Source: Aliiglaciecola lipolytica E3
GTDB taxonomy: Bacteria > Pseudomonadota > Gammaproteobacteria > Enterobacterales > Alteromonadaceae
Direction: 5' to 3'
DNA: 64,000 bases
Assembly: GCF_000314975.1 (NCBI RefSeq)
Contig: NZ_BAEN01000021.1
Span: 1-64,000, forward strand
Positions 17,040 to 26,329 of this stretch are shown in pieces (position 1 is the stretch's first letter; each line of letters opens with the position of its first letter). A program made the position numbers and the translations under genes. Below the pieces are notes generated by a model. It ran no database searches. It was given only the letters and a program-made list of their open reading frames with translations, and was not told the origin of the DNA.

Positions 17040-18946
17040 TTACTAGCAGGGACGTTTTTTCTACTCGCAAGGAAGGCAAGCTTGATGAAGCCTACAAAAT
17101 GGCGATTGAGCTAATTAATAAGCCAGATAATGATGAATGGGATATAAAGGCTTTTGCTTGGTGCGTAATCGATTTAATTAAAAGAGACGCACAATCTGGA
17201 AAAAGTGAAAACATTCACCACTACTCTGATCAACTTCGAAACTTGAATATTGATGCATCAGACAAAATACTAACGGATCAAAGAGAGTATGCACTCAGGC
17301 TCAGCAACCCCAATGGCCAAGAAATTCTCAAAGCAAAATCATTAAGCAAGCAAGGCGATCATCATGGAGCGTTAAATCTTTATAAACGGATATACAATAA
17401 TGGAGATCAATCTATTGATGTTCAAACCGGTTTAGCATGGGAGCTATACCGTGTCGCAAAAGCCATGACAGAACAAACGCAGGTCAATTTCAATGGCGCG
17501 AAAAGGTTCATTAATGACTACCTCAAACTAAACACGGAAAAACCATCTTTGTTGCACACTTGCATTCTTCAACTAGCAGACAAAATAGCTAAAGAAGGCA
17601 AGTTAAATATGGGAGCTTTTGCTCGCATATGGGGTTTAGAAAATCTTCGTCCTGAGGACTATGACCCATATATTTCCGATGACGGAAATTCATACCCGTC
17701 TCTAGCAGAACGTGTTATTCAACACGCCAGTAAAGATTCCTTCACGAATGACGCATACGAAGAATTAATCTATCTACTCCCCTATATCAATGATTGTATT
17801 AATAGATACCCAGATAATATCTGGCTGAAACTGAGCAAGGCCAGAGCATTGATGGCAACAAAGCAAAGTAATGAAGCTTTTTCCTATGGTCTAGAAGTTG
17901 TCAAAAATAAGATCAACGACTACTGGGCATGGGAGCTTCTCGGAGATATTCATCAATCAAACTCTCTCGATCTGGCAATTTCTTGTTACTGCAAGGCATT
18001 ACTTTGCTCAAAAGATATTAATTTTGTTGGCAAAGTTAAAATCAAGCTTGCGGAACTCCTTTCAAAAATCGGCCTAGCTTCAGAAGCCAAATTGGAAATT
18101 GATAAACTTGTCAACTATCGATCAGAGAACAATCAAAAAATCCCTGAATCAGCAGAGATACTCATGCGCAGTACTTGGTATCAAGGCGCTATCAGCAGTA
18201 AATCGAATCATCAGCTCTACTTAGATAAAGCCACCCATGCAGAGGAGCTTTTATACAGTGATTTACCATGGATAAATGCAGTGCTAGGCGACAAATTTTT
18301 TATCGAAGGAAAAAAAGATAAAGCTAAACGCAAACTTTACGTTCAATCAAGTTCATTACCGATGGAAGTCACAATTCCTGAATCAAAACTAACTTTTGAT
18401 GCTGGTAAACCAGGGGCCGCGTTAAAAATCAAGGGCGAGCTTGATAGAGAAAACCGCTTCCAAGTGTATGCAATTGAGCATCGATCATCAAATGATCACT
18501 GGGATATTTTCGAGCAGCAAATTGGAATTGTAGATCACGTCAATACAAGCAAAAAGCTAATACACTTTATGATTAGTAGAACAATTGATGGCGTAATTCA
18601 TTTTTCAGATCTGTCTGAAAGGTTCAAAGAAGGCGATGCAATTTCATTACGTTTAGCCAAGTACACGAGCAGGCAAGGAACCCGTTACAGGGTACTTACA
18701 TCTTCCAAAACAACAAACCCGATTCCAAGCAGCATCTTGAAGCCTTTTAGCGACGATATTCGAGAAGAAAATGGTATGGGGTTCACCGATGATGGAATAT
18801 TCATTCCACCGCCTTTGATAAGAGAAAATAGCATTATTGATGGCGACTTTGTAACTGGCTATGCAGTTCTAAATTACAATAAGAAAAGGTCAGAATGGGG
18901 CTGGAAGGCAATTAGCATACTTGAAGTGAAAAGTAACTCTGATTAG
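17036..18946 (+). CDS. TPR protein with C-terminal S1/cold-shock-like OB fold
   Basis: A 636-residue soluble protein with a GTG start overlapping the helicase stop. Residues ~1-430 are helical with TPR-like pairs (for example EILKAKSLSKQGDHHGALNLYKRIY near 100 and YWAWELLGDIHQSNSLDLAISCYCKALL near 300). Residues ~470-570 contain an S1/cold-shock-like OB segment (GIVDHVNTSKKLIHFMISRT, then GVIHFSDLSERFKEGDAISLRL). There is no signal or membrane segment. Coupling to the helicase and location in a variable ICE site suggest a two-gene accessory module, possibly anti-phage or anti-plasmid defence. That function is inferred from position only. The gene itself is intact. Confidence 0.65.
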   Translation: MITSRDVFSTRKEGKLDEAYKMAIELINKPDNDEWDIKAFAWCVIDLIKRDAQSGKSENIHHYSDQLRNLNIDASDKILTDQREYALRLSNPNGQEILKAKSLSKQGDHHGALNLYKRIYNNGDQSIDVQTGLAWELYRVAKAMTEQTQVNFNGAKRFINDYLKLNTEKPSLLHTCILQLADKIAKEGKLNMGAFARIWGLENLRPEDYDPYISDDGNSYPSLAERVIQHASKDSFTNDAYEELIYLLPYINDCINRYPDNIWLKLSKARALMATKQSNEAFSYGLEVVKNKINDYWAWELLGDIHQSNSLDLAISCYCKALLCSKDINFVGKVKIKLAELLSKIGLASEAKLEIDKLVNYRSENNQKIPESAEILMRSTWYQGAISSKSNHQLYLDKATHAEELLYSDLPWINAVLGDKFFIEGKKDKAKRKLYVQSSSLPMEVTIPESKLTFDAGKPGAALKIKGELDRENRFQVYAIEHRSSNDHWDIFEQQIGIVDHVNTSKKLIHFMISRTIDGVIHFSDLSERFKEGDAISLRLAKYTSRQGTRYRVLTSSKTTNPIPSSILKPFSDDIREENGMGFTDDGIFIPPPLIRENSIIDGDFVTGYAVLNYNKKRSEWGWKAISILEVKSNSD

Positions 18947-19069
18947 GTGAAGTCAGTATCTAATAAATAATTGATAGTCAGAAACACACACGATTCCTTC
19001 ATCTATCTGGCCAATCGCTCTAACGGGGATCTTTAGCATGTTAGCTCTGTGAAATTTCTGGAGCTGACA

Positions 19070-20014
19070 ATGAGAACCCCCTTGTTACCTTGGTTCATCC
19101 TATGGGTGACCATCCCAATCATTATTTTCTTTCTATTCATTTTGCCCGCCCATGCCAGTGATGGGCCATTCTATCAGCGTGGTCAGGAAGGCTGGTTTTG
19201 GTATCAGGTCATTCCTGAACCTGAACTGCCTGATGAGCTGATAGAGCCGGAAGCTGGTGTCGTGGAGTCCAGTCAGAGCGAACTAAAGCCCTTCAGTGCC
19301 GCATGGTTCCGAGAGCATATGCAATCGTTTATGGACAAGGCAATTGATGAGCCGACGAATGAGAACGTCAGAGCCTATCTGTATCTCCAGCGCGTCATGA
19401 TGGATAAGAGCTCACTATTTGCTGATGTAAGTCAGCAGGTGGTAATTGGCGATCCAGTTTTGGATGAAATCAGTCGCAGACCCTTGGCGACTTATGCCGC
19501 CAATCGGATGGATCGAGAAGCTGGCGCTCAGCGTGATGTTGCTTTAGGTGAAGTAGCGAAGCGAGCAGGCTTGTTCTTTTTCTATCGTTCGGATTGCCCT
19601 TATTGCCATGCTCAAGCGCCTATCATCGAATCTATAGCCTTGAACTATGGGTTCGAGGTGTTTGCTATTGCTGTCGATGGCTTGCCTTTACCCGGTGGAG
19701 AGTTTCCCAATTACAAAGTCGATTCAGGACAAGCTCAATCATTGTCCGTTACGACTGTCCCTGCCGTGTTCTTAGTTGATCCGCCTAACGTCATCACTTC
19801 GATTGGCCAAGGCGCAATGAGCCTTGATGAGCTCAATAATCGAATCATTCTTGCAGCCCATCAAGCTGGTTGGATTGACGATCAAACTTACTATGCCACT
19901 AGACCTGTTCAGCCCGGCGTGTCACTTGCGATGTCAGCCCAAGAGCTTAACGAGAAGATATTACAGGATCCTGAGTTCCTTGTTCGCTATCTGCGTGCAC
20001 AAGGAGGGTTATAA
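19070..20014 (+). CDS. traF: Conjugative transfer protein TraF
   Basis: A periplasmic thioredoxin-fold protein of the F-type mating-pair apparatus, needed for pilus assembly. ATG at 19070 is preferred over the GTG at 19049 because GGAG lies 7 bases before it; the product is then 314 residues. It has a signal segment (LLPWFILWVTIPIIIFFLFI), the characteristic TraF start FYQRGQEGWFWYQ, and a CPYC pair at about residues 176-179. Many F-type TraF proteins lack the cysteine pair, but it is kept here. It leads a traF-traH-traG operon with 2- and 3-base gaps. Confidence 0.92.
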   Translation: MRTPLLPWFILWVTIPIIIFFLFILPAHASDGPFYQRGQEGWFWYQVIPEPELPDELIEPEAGVVESSQSELKPFSAAWFREHMQSFMDKAIDEPTNENVRAYLYLQRVMMDKSSLFADVSQQVVIGDPVLDEISRRPLATYAANRMDREAGAQRDVALGEVAKRAGLFFFYRSDCPYCHAQAPIIESIALNYGFEVFAIAVDGLPLPGGEFPNYKVDSGQAQSLSVTTVPAVFLVDPPNVITSIGQGAMSLDELNNRIILAAHQAGWIDDQTYYATRPVQPGVSLAMSAQELNEKILQDPEFLVRYLRAQGGL

Positions 20015-20016
20015 CG

Positions 20017-21405
20017 ATGAAAAAAGTATTACGAGTATCGCTAATCGCCTTTGCGATTGGTTTTTCATCTATGAGCCAAGCAAGCTTGCAACAGGAGATG
20101 AATCAGTTGTTTGGTTCAATGACCAACACCACTGCGCCTGGTGTATTCGAGAGTCAGCGGCGTGGAGTTATATCTGGCGGAAGTGTTGTTGTTCGTAACA
20201 GGATCATGAACGAGAACCTCGTCTCTATGGTGCCTCCGTCATTTCAAGCCGGTTGTGGCGGCATTGATATGTTCGCTGGAAGTTTGTCATTTGTTAATGC
20301 AGATCAGTTTGTTCAATTACTTCGTTCTGTTGCTGCAAACGCCAAGGGATACGCATTCCAATTAGCGCTCAGTGCTATGTGTGAGAAATGCTCTCAGCAC
20401 ATGGAGACACTGCAAAAGAAAATCCAGCAGTTGAACGAATATTTTGGCAATTCCTGTCAAATGGCTCAGGGAGTTGTGAACGATACCCTGGCTGCTTTTG
20501 GTAAAAAGGGGCAAACAGAAGCCAGCATGTTGAGCTCACTTAAAGGGGCTGGAGACGTTTTTACCAGTTGGAGTGAATCCAATGGTAAGAACCCATATGA
20601 GAACGCTTCGAGTGTCGCGGCATCTGATGTGAACAAAACGATTAAAGGTAATTTGGTTTGGCGGGCCTTGAAACGTCACTCGGCATCAAGCTGGTTTGCA
20701 TCGGGGGATGACCGTTTTCTTGAAGCGGTTATGTCGGTGACTGGTTCGATCATTGTTGGTGATCTTGCTAATGCCGCTGATGGCCAAGGTAAAGCCCCAA
20801 AACTGACCAGGCTGAATGGCAATAAAGTGACTATTGAGCATCTAATTCATGGCGGTAACGTCGCTATGTACCGATGTGACACAGTGACACAAGACGGCTG
20901 TCTAAATCCGACAATCGCTAACGTGACCCTAACCGGGTTATCAACTCAGGTCGAAAATTTACTTCTAGGTACAGGTTCTAGTAACGGCATTATTTTTAAA
21001 TTTGCTCGAAATACAGGGGCTGCTAGCACCACCGAAAAGGCTTTTATGACCTCGGCTCCCGCGAGCATTGGCGGCATGATTCGAACACTTTCTGCATTAA
21101 ATGAAGGGGCCGCTAGGTCGTTTGCTTCAAGAGCGGCACCATTTATTGCTGTTGAGATGGCCCGAGCATTGGTTGAAGACATGCTCAATGCAGCTAGAAG
21201 TACCTCCAGTGTGGAAGATCATGCCTATGCGAAGTTGTTAACGGAAGACCTTGAACGTGCACGTCGCCAAATCAATGAGGAGTACGCTGCGTTGCAGCGA
21301 AGATACGGCTCAGAGCAAGAGTTGCTGGCGCATTTTAACCAGGTGATTCAGACCATTCGCAAACAGCGTTATTACACCGTTAAATCTACGGCGCTGGGGG
21401 AATAG
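20017..21405 (+). CDS. traH: Conjugative transfer pilus assembly protein TraH
   Basis: A 462-residue exported protein with a signal peptide (LRVSLIAFAIGFSSMSQAS). It has the family-typical block GVFESQRRGVISGGSVVVRN, the glycine/cysteine segment FQAGCGGIDMFAGSLSFVN, and the paired cysteines ALSAMCEKCSQHM. TraH acts in the periplasm and outer membrane during F-type pilus assembly and DNA transfer. The AAGGAGG ribosome site overlaps the end of traF. Confidence 0.93.
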   Translation: MKKVLRVSLIAFAIGFSSMSQASLQQEMNQLFGSMTNTTAPGVFESQRRGVISGGSVVVRNRIMNENLVSMVPPSFQAGCGGIDMFAGSLSFVNADQFVQLLRSVAANAKGYAFQLALSAMCEKCSQHMETLQKKIQQLNEYFGNSCQMAQGVVNDTLAAFGKKGQTEASMLSSLKGAGDVFTSWSESNGKNPYENASSVAASDVNKTIKGNLVWRALKRHSASSWFASGDDRFLEAVMSVTGSIIVGDLANAADGQGKAPKLTRLNGNKVTIEHLIHGGNVAMYRCDTVTQDGCLNPTIANVTLTGLSTQVENLLLGTGSSNGIIFKFARNTGAASTTEKAFMTSAPASIGGMIRTLSALNEGAARSFASRAAPFIAVEMARALVEDMLNAARSTSSVEDHAYAKLLTEDLERARRQINEEYAALQRRYGSEQELLAHFNQVIQTIRKQRYYTVKSTALGE

Positions 21406-21408
21406 ATA

Positions 21409-24400
21409 ATGTGGGAAATCTATTCCATCGGGGATTCGGCTTTTTTAGAGCAGGTCTTGAACGCTGTCGCGATGATTACTGGTACAGGCGACTTTACTTC
21501 AATGGTTCGCATTGGCTTGCTCATTGGGGTATTGATGGTCTCTGTTCAGGCCTTAATGCAAGGTGGTCGAGGGATTAACTTTCAACACGTTTTAGTCTCA
21601 TGGCTAGTCTTTGCAACCATGTTTGGGCCCAGTACCCGAGTGAGCATTGAGGATGCGTACACGGGACAAGTTCGAGTGGTTGATAATGTGCCCATCGGTG
21701 TTGCTGCCGCAGGCAGTACGATTTCGACTGTTGGCTTTCAAATCACGCGATTGTTTGAAACGGCGTTCTCAACTCCCGCCATGACGGAATACGGCTTTGC
21801 ATCCAGTTTACAGTCACTGATTAAAGTGAGAAAACAGGTGATGGATCGCTCTGGGTTGGGTGATGCAAATCGTGTCGGCGGCTCGGATATCGAGCAATCG
21901 TGGTTTTACTACATCAAAGAGTGCACCTTGATTGGTATCGACATCGGCCAAAAGAACCTCGATCAGGTGCTGAGTGATCCTAACCCGATGACAGCGATTA
22001 GGTTTGATTCGCGCATTTATGGCACTCGAATCATGCTCAGTGGTAGCAGTAGCGATCTGGACTGCACCGATGCCTATAGCCAACTGAAACTCATGACAGA
22101 ATCAACCTTCATTCCAAGGCTTAAACAGGTTCTGTCAGCCTCATTGGGGACTTCGTCAGCAACGGACACTGATGACGTGATCCGAAATGCACTGAATAAC
22201 CTTGGTTTGGCTTCGGTTAACACCCAAGAGTATATGACCGCGTCAGTGCTTTTGCCTATTTATGAGCAAAGCGTGACGGGAAAGTATATGGATGATCAAG
22301 CTTTCACCGCAGCCGTTATGGTTAACCAAGCGATTGAGCAGCGTAATACGCAATGGGCGGCGGAGCAGACCCTGTTCCAGAGTATCGTTCGTCCGATGAT
22401 GACGTTTTTTGAGGGGTTCATTTACGCCATCACCCCATTGATGGCCTTTGTGATAGCCCTTGGCCAAATAGGGATGCGAATGGCTGGGAAGTACTTGTTA
22501 ATCCTGCTTTGGATTCAACTTTGGATGCCTGTCATGGCCATCATTAACCTGTATATTCATTTAACCGTTGCAGGGAAAATGTCTGCTCTTGATGCCTTTG
22601 CAGGTACAGAAGTGCCATCTTTTGCTGGGATGATGCAGATGGATTCAGTGCTGCAAACCTGGATAGCTACTGGCGGCATGTTGGCGTCGAGTGTTCCGGC
22701 GATTTCGCTCATGCTCGTTTATGGCTCAGCAATAACCGCTACCCACTTGGCTGGGCGTCTACAAAACGGTGATGCCATTGATGAAAAGCTGGCAAGTCCA
22801 GATGTCGCGAAAAATGCCCCGGTAATGCAATCACAGTCAATGTTCCAAAATTCAGCCCTCACTGGTTCTGCTATGACCGGCGCGTCAAACCTACTAAGCA
22901 GTTTCTCTGTCGGAAACGCAGTGGGTTCAATGGTCGGCTCTGCAAAAGAATCCATGACTCAGGCAACTCAAGCCTTTAGCCGTCAGGTTGGCAATACCAT
23001 GAGTCGAACCTTTGGTGAAAAGCTAAGTTACGACAACCTTTCTTCGGTTGGACGTCAGATTGGTTCTTCTAACTCCGCATCTAGCGCCGTTGTTAATCAG
23101 GTTACTGATGACCTGCAAACTCGGTATGGTTTTGGAGACGATAAAAAAGATGCTGTACGTGGCTTGGTATCGGGCGTGCTATCGGGAGGCCTAAGGGTCG
23201 GTGGCGATGGAACCATTACTAATCCCGGTGAGAAAGAAGTTGCTGATAAGGGCTTTCTTGGAAGGCTTCTTGGTACTGGCGGCAATGATTCTCCACAGGG
23301 CAACTTGCCAGGAGTCGATAAGCCAGACTCATCTCGTGTACCAAAACTATCAAGGGTACGAGCAGGGCTGGATTTAGGTGGTAACTTTAGTGGCCAAGTT
23401 GAGTCGTCAGAAGGCAGTTCTCGATCTACGACCGCAAATACGCTCACTGGGGAGATGCATAGCTTGGCATCAAGTGATTCACGACGTGCTGAGTATCGCG
23501 ATGCGATGGTTAAGGACCTTTCAGATTCAAGACGTTCTGGCGTTGAAATGTCGTTGTCTAACCAAGACTATCAGTCACTTCAGAGTTCAGCACAAGACGT
23601 TATCACGGCATCAAACCGTTTTAGTGAGCTTGATCAGGCCAGCTACAGTCTATCAGGACAAAGGAACACGGATGGTGCGACGTTAACTCGATTAGCAGCG
23701 GATAATCCTGAAGTCATGGATTATTTAGGTCGCTATATGAACCAGCATGTTGAAGCAGGTAACCGATTACGTGAAAACCTTCCAATGTATCAGCGCTTGC
23801 TACCTGATGATAATCAGGCGTATGTGGCCGCAGCTATGGAGTCTTTAACCTATAGCAACTCCTCAACGCCCGCTGAACGAGACAATGATTATCAAGCAGC
23901 AATGACTGTTATGGCCATGGCTACCGGAGCCGATTTACGATCAATTCAACCGCGCTCTAATGAAGGCTTGTCATCAGCTGCACCTACTTTTGGTGGTACT
24001 CAAAGCCAAGTTGAATCGGGTGTATTGGGCGGCTACGAGGATGCTGCAACAGTTCAAACTCAGTTCAACGCAGCTCAATCGGCTTACCAAACCAATCTGT
24101 CTGGTATAGATGGACAGTTGAATGCGCATCAGCAGCAAGCTCAGCAGGCCGTAGCTACTGACACAAGTACCTATCAATCTGGACTAAACAGTGAAGCTGG
24201 ATCTCAGTGGCGATCACGCATTATGGCTGATGATAGCGGAGTTTCTGGTGCTGAAATGTTCTTCAACAGCGCCAGTGCTATTGGTGATTTCAGTGGCAAG
24301 CATACTGATGCAGCTCTGCATACCTTGAATCACTTTGGCGAAGACTATGAGAGTTACAAAGAACAAGCGCTTGAAGATCCTGGCTCACGAGGTTTCTTGC

Positions 24401-24978
24401 ACAACGCAACGGTGGCCAGCAAATCAACCTGGGATGGGTTAAAAGCCGCCGTTGATGCCGGAACCTCTTTGGAAAATCCATTGACGGCGTTTAATGATGC
24501 ATACAGTGGATCGAGTTCGCAGTATGCCTCCGAAGTAAACTGGGGCACTAAGTCTGAAGCCATGTTGGCGGGGGCATTTGGTGCGGCAGTTAACAATCGA
24601 TATGGTGAGTTCTTAGAACAGTATGCCGATGATTTCAAACAGGAAGCATACAGCGAAGGGCAGAGAATGGGATTGACCCCGATTCAAAGTCAAGTGTTCG
24701 CTCAAGCTTTCAATGAAGGTTTGGCGGGACGCGTATTCAACTCTGAAGACTCATCGAGTTGGGCGCCTGAAATGCTAGGTCTAAGGGAGCAAATGCTAAA
24801 TGAGTATCGTCAAAAGGATGAGAGTGGCGCTTACATTCCTGACAGTGTGTCCGAAGAAGATAAAGCATTTGTGGATAAGCAGATAGCGGTGATCTCAAAT
24901 GCATCGCTTGCGGGAGATTATGCTCAGAACAACTTGATCGATATTAGGGCTTATAACCAGGCATCAGGAAGGAACTGA
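21409..24978 (+). CDS. traG: Mating-pair stabilisation / exclusion-target protein TraG
   Basis: A 1189-residue inner-membrane protein. The N-terminal third has several membrane segments (for example IGLLIGVLMVSVQALMQGG near 33-50, AITPLMAFVIALGQIGMR near 340, and more to about 450). The rest is a long, soluble, serine/glutamine-rich region facing the periplasm. TraG supports pilus assembly and mating-pair stability. In SXT/R391 elements the TraG in the donor is what Eex in the recipient recognises to block redundant transfer. It is the last gene of traFHG and ends just before a strong terminator. Confidence 0.93.
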   Translation: MWEIYSIGDSAFLEQVLNAVAMITGTGDFTSMVRIGLLIGVLMVSVQALMQGGRGINFQHVLVSWLVFATMFGPSTRVSIEDAYTGQVRVVDNVPIGVAAAGSTISTVGFQITRLFETAFSTPAMTEYGFASSLQSLIKVRKQVMDRSGLGDANRVGGSDIEQSWFYYIKECTLIGIDIGQKNLDQVLSDPNPMTAIRFDSRIYGTRIMLSGSSSDLDCTDAYSQLKLMTESTFIPRLKQVLSASLGTSSATDTDDVIRNALNNLGLASVNTQEYMTASVLLPIYEQSVTGKYMDDQAFTAAVMVNQAIEQRNTQWAAEQTLFQSIVRPMMTFFEGFIYAITPLMAFVIALGQIGMRMAGKYLLILLWIQLWMPVMAIINLYIHLTVAGKMSALDAFAGTEVPSFAGMMQMDSVLQTWIATGGMLASSVPAISLMLVYGSAITATHLAGRLQNGDAIDEKLASPDVAKNAPVMQSQSMFQNSALTGSAMTGASNLLSSFSVGNAVGSMVGSAKESMTQATQAFSRQVGNTMSRTFGEKLSYDNLSSVGRQIGSSNSASSAVVNQVTDDLQTRYGFGDDKKDAVRGLVSGVLSGGLRVGGDGTITNPGEKEVADKGFLGRLLGTGGNDSPQGNLPGVDKPDSSRVPKLSRVRAGLDLGGNFSGQVESSEGSSRSTTANTLTGEMHSLASSDSRRAEYRDAMVKDLSDSRRSGVEMSLSNQDYQSLQSSAQDVITASNRFSELDQASYSLSGQRNTDGATLTRLAADNPEVMDYLGRYMNQHVEAGNRLRENLPMYQRLLPDDNQAYVAAAMESLTYSNSSTPAERDNDYQAAMTVMAMATGADLRSIQPRSNEGLSSAAPTFGGTQSQVESGVLGGYEDAATVQTQFNAAQSAYQTNLSGIDGQLNAHQQQAQQAVATDTSTYQSGLNSEAGSQWRSRIMADDSGVSGAEMFFNSASAIGDFSGKHTDAALHTLNHFGEDYESYKEQALEDPGSRGFLHNATVASKSTWDGLKAAVDAGTSLENPLTAFNDAYSGSSSQYASEVNWGTKSEAMLAGAFGAAVNNRYGEFLEQYADDFKQEAYSEGQRMGLTPIQSQVFAQAFNEGLAGRVFNSEDSSSWAPEMLGLREQMLNEYRQKDESGAYIPDSVSEEDKAFVDKQIAVISNASLAGDYAQNNLIDIRAYNQASGRN

Positions 24979-24988
24979 AAATAGAAGG

Positions 24989-25020
24989 TAGCCAGCTTGT
25001 GGTGGGCTGGCTATTTTTTT
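24989..25020 (+). terminator. Rho-independent terminator after traG
   Basis: A perfect 8-base stem TAGCCAGC/GCTGGCTA with a 9-base loop is followed by seven T residues. It ends the traFHG transcript. Its T tract overlaps the 3' end of the convergent eex gene. Confidence 0.85.
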
Positions 25021-25442
25021 GGCTTTTTGGGATACCTTGGATAAAAGCCATCAAAAAACGAATGGAGCTTATACCAATACCATTTTTCTTCAATGCTCAA
25101 AGTTCTACCCGAATCTTTAACTTGGCTACTCAAGAATCTAATTCCAGTACAAATAGCTATGAAAAAGAGTCCCAAACCAACAATTGTCCAACTCGCTTGC
25201 CAATATGCGATTGCTAAAAGCATCGTGATGATGGCTATTAGGCCGATGGGGTTACAGGTCGCTTTGAATCCCAAGTAGCCGAAAAAAACGATGGTGCAGA
25301 TCAGAAATGGCAAAGCCGCTAACTTGGCAGATGCCGTTAATATTTCTGATGGAAAAAAATGAGCCGCAGCCAAAGTCGCCAGAAAAAGTCCCAGTGATAT
25401 AAACCAGCAGCGTGCTGGTAAAGATTTAAGTAAGTTTGTCAT
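25011..25442 (-). CDS. eex: Entry exclusion protein Eex
   Basis: A small inner-membrane protein of 143 residues from the ATG at 25442 (MTNLLKSLPARCWF), which has an AGAAG ribosome site; the open frame extends 8 codons further to 25466. It has about four membrane segments (for example WFISLGLFLATLAAAHFF, LPFLICTIVFFGYLGF, IAIITMLLAIAYWQ, IVGLGLFFIAICTGI) and a charged C-terminal tail ending YPRYPKKPKK. The position beside traG and the length match Eex of SXT/R391 ICEs, which prevents acquisition of a second element of the same exclusion group. The group (S or R) was not assigned. Confidence 0.75.
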   Translation of the reverse strand: MTNLLKSLPARCWFISLGLFLATLAAAHFFPSEILTASAKLAALPFLICTIVFFGYLGFKATCNPIGLIAIITMLLAIAYWQASWTIVGLGLFFIAICTGIRFLSSQVKDSGRTLSIEEKWYWYKLHSFFDGFYPRYPKKPKK

Positions 25443-25460
25443 CTTCTTAGTACTCTCAAA

Positions 25461-25477
25461 GTGCACGGGAGGTGCAC
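25461..25477. repeat. GTGCAC inverted repeat between setC and eex
   Basis: The palindrome GTGCAC occurs twice separated by GGGAG. It lies between the end of setC and the start of eex. It could be a weak terminator stem or a protein site; there is no T tract. Confidence 0.3.
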
Positions 25478-25499
25478 AATCAAATCATGCATCAGCATG

Positions 25500-26033
25500 T
25501 TAGTTCTCAAAAAGTGCTCTAGTGGTTTGCTCGGCCATAATCTCACACACAGGACATTTAAGCTGAATGCGCTGTTGAGATACCGTCAAATACAGACTAC
25601 CGCATCGACAACGGTGTAAGGATGCAAGCTGTGACCTTAAATCACGAGCTAGAACCCAACCTTCATTGATGGTCAGTTTTTTCCATGGGATCTCAGCTGG
25701 AAGATCTGCTTCTTCTCTTGCAACCAAGTACGCATCGTAAGCCTTCATCAAAGCATCAATATTTAATTGCTTGTAGACATTGTCACCACCAATATTGACA
25801 TAAAGCGCCATCAGCAGAGAGCCTTCAACTAAGGCTCTTCTACTTTTAACGATGGCATCAGATTCTGGCAATTGACCAGGACAAGGTGACTTGCCAGTCA
25901 CTTCTTTGTGGAGCCTTCTGATAATGTGGATTGGCAAACCTGTATCGAGCGCGATGATGGTTGTTCGAAATCCGTATTTAATAAGCAGCGAGGCTCGGGT
26001 AAATAGCTCACTTTTGGACAGGTTATCAATCAT
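25500..26033 (-). CDS. setC: FlhC-like transcriptional activator SetC
   Basis: A 177-residue protein with the FlhC organisation: a helix-rich N-terminal part (ASLLIKYGFRTTIIALDTGLP) and a zinc site formed by CRCG and CPVC near the C-terminus (about residues 142-165). In SXT/R391 elements SetC and SetD together activate int and the transfer operons after SetR is removed. The start overlaps the setD stop by ATGA, so the partners are translationally coupled. Confidence 0.92.
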   Translation of the reverse strand: MIDNLSKSELFTRASLLIKYGFRTTIIALDTGLPIHIIRRLHKEVTGKSPCPGQLPESDAIVKSRRALVEGSLLMALYVNIGGDNVYKQLNIDALMKAYDAYLVAREEADLPAEIPWKKLTINEGWVLARDLRSQLASLHRCRCGSLYLTVSQQRIQLKCPVCEIMAEQTTRALFEN

Positions 26034-26329
26034 GAATCCCCCTTGTTGTTTAGGGTTGATAATAAATAAGCGATTCTTGGGATACCTGTGCCTTTGCTCT
26101 TCACCATCTCAATCAGTTGGCTTTGGTTACCCCTTGGTTGAAACAGCATGAATGATGAGGTCGCCACTCGTTGCAGGTCGTCAACACCAGCATTAATCAG
26201 AGCATCAACTACGTCGCGTGTAAGTCCAAAGCGCAAGACGGCCTCTTGCGGATCAATTCGCGCCAATTCTCGTGCTGCGTGTAGGTACGCCAAATTTAAT
26301 TGATAGAAGTCTTGTTGATTGGTTGTCAT
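26030..26329 (-). CDS. setD: FlhD-like transcriptional activator SetD
   Basis: A 99-residue protein matching the FlhD pattern: QLNLAYLHAARELARIDPQEAVLRFGL, then an ending helix region with SQLIEMVKSKG. It forms the partner of SetC in the ICE master activator. Its start overlaps the stop of the upstream transglycosylase gene (ATGA) and its stop overlaps setC, placing all three in the leftward operon controlled by SetR. Confidence 0.92.
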   Translation of the reverse strand: MTTNQQDFYQLNLAYLHAARELARIDPQEAVLRFGLTRDVVDALINAGVDDLQRVATSSFMLFQPRGNQSQLIEMVKSKGTGIPRIAYLLSTLNNKGDS

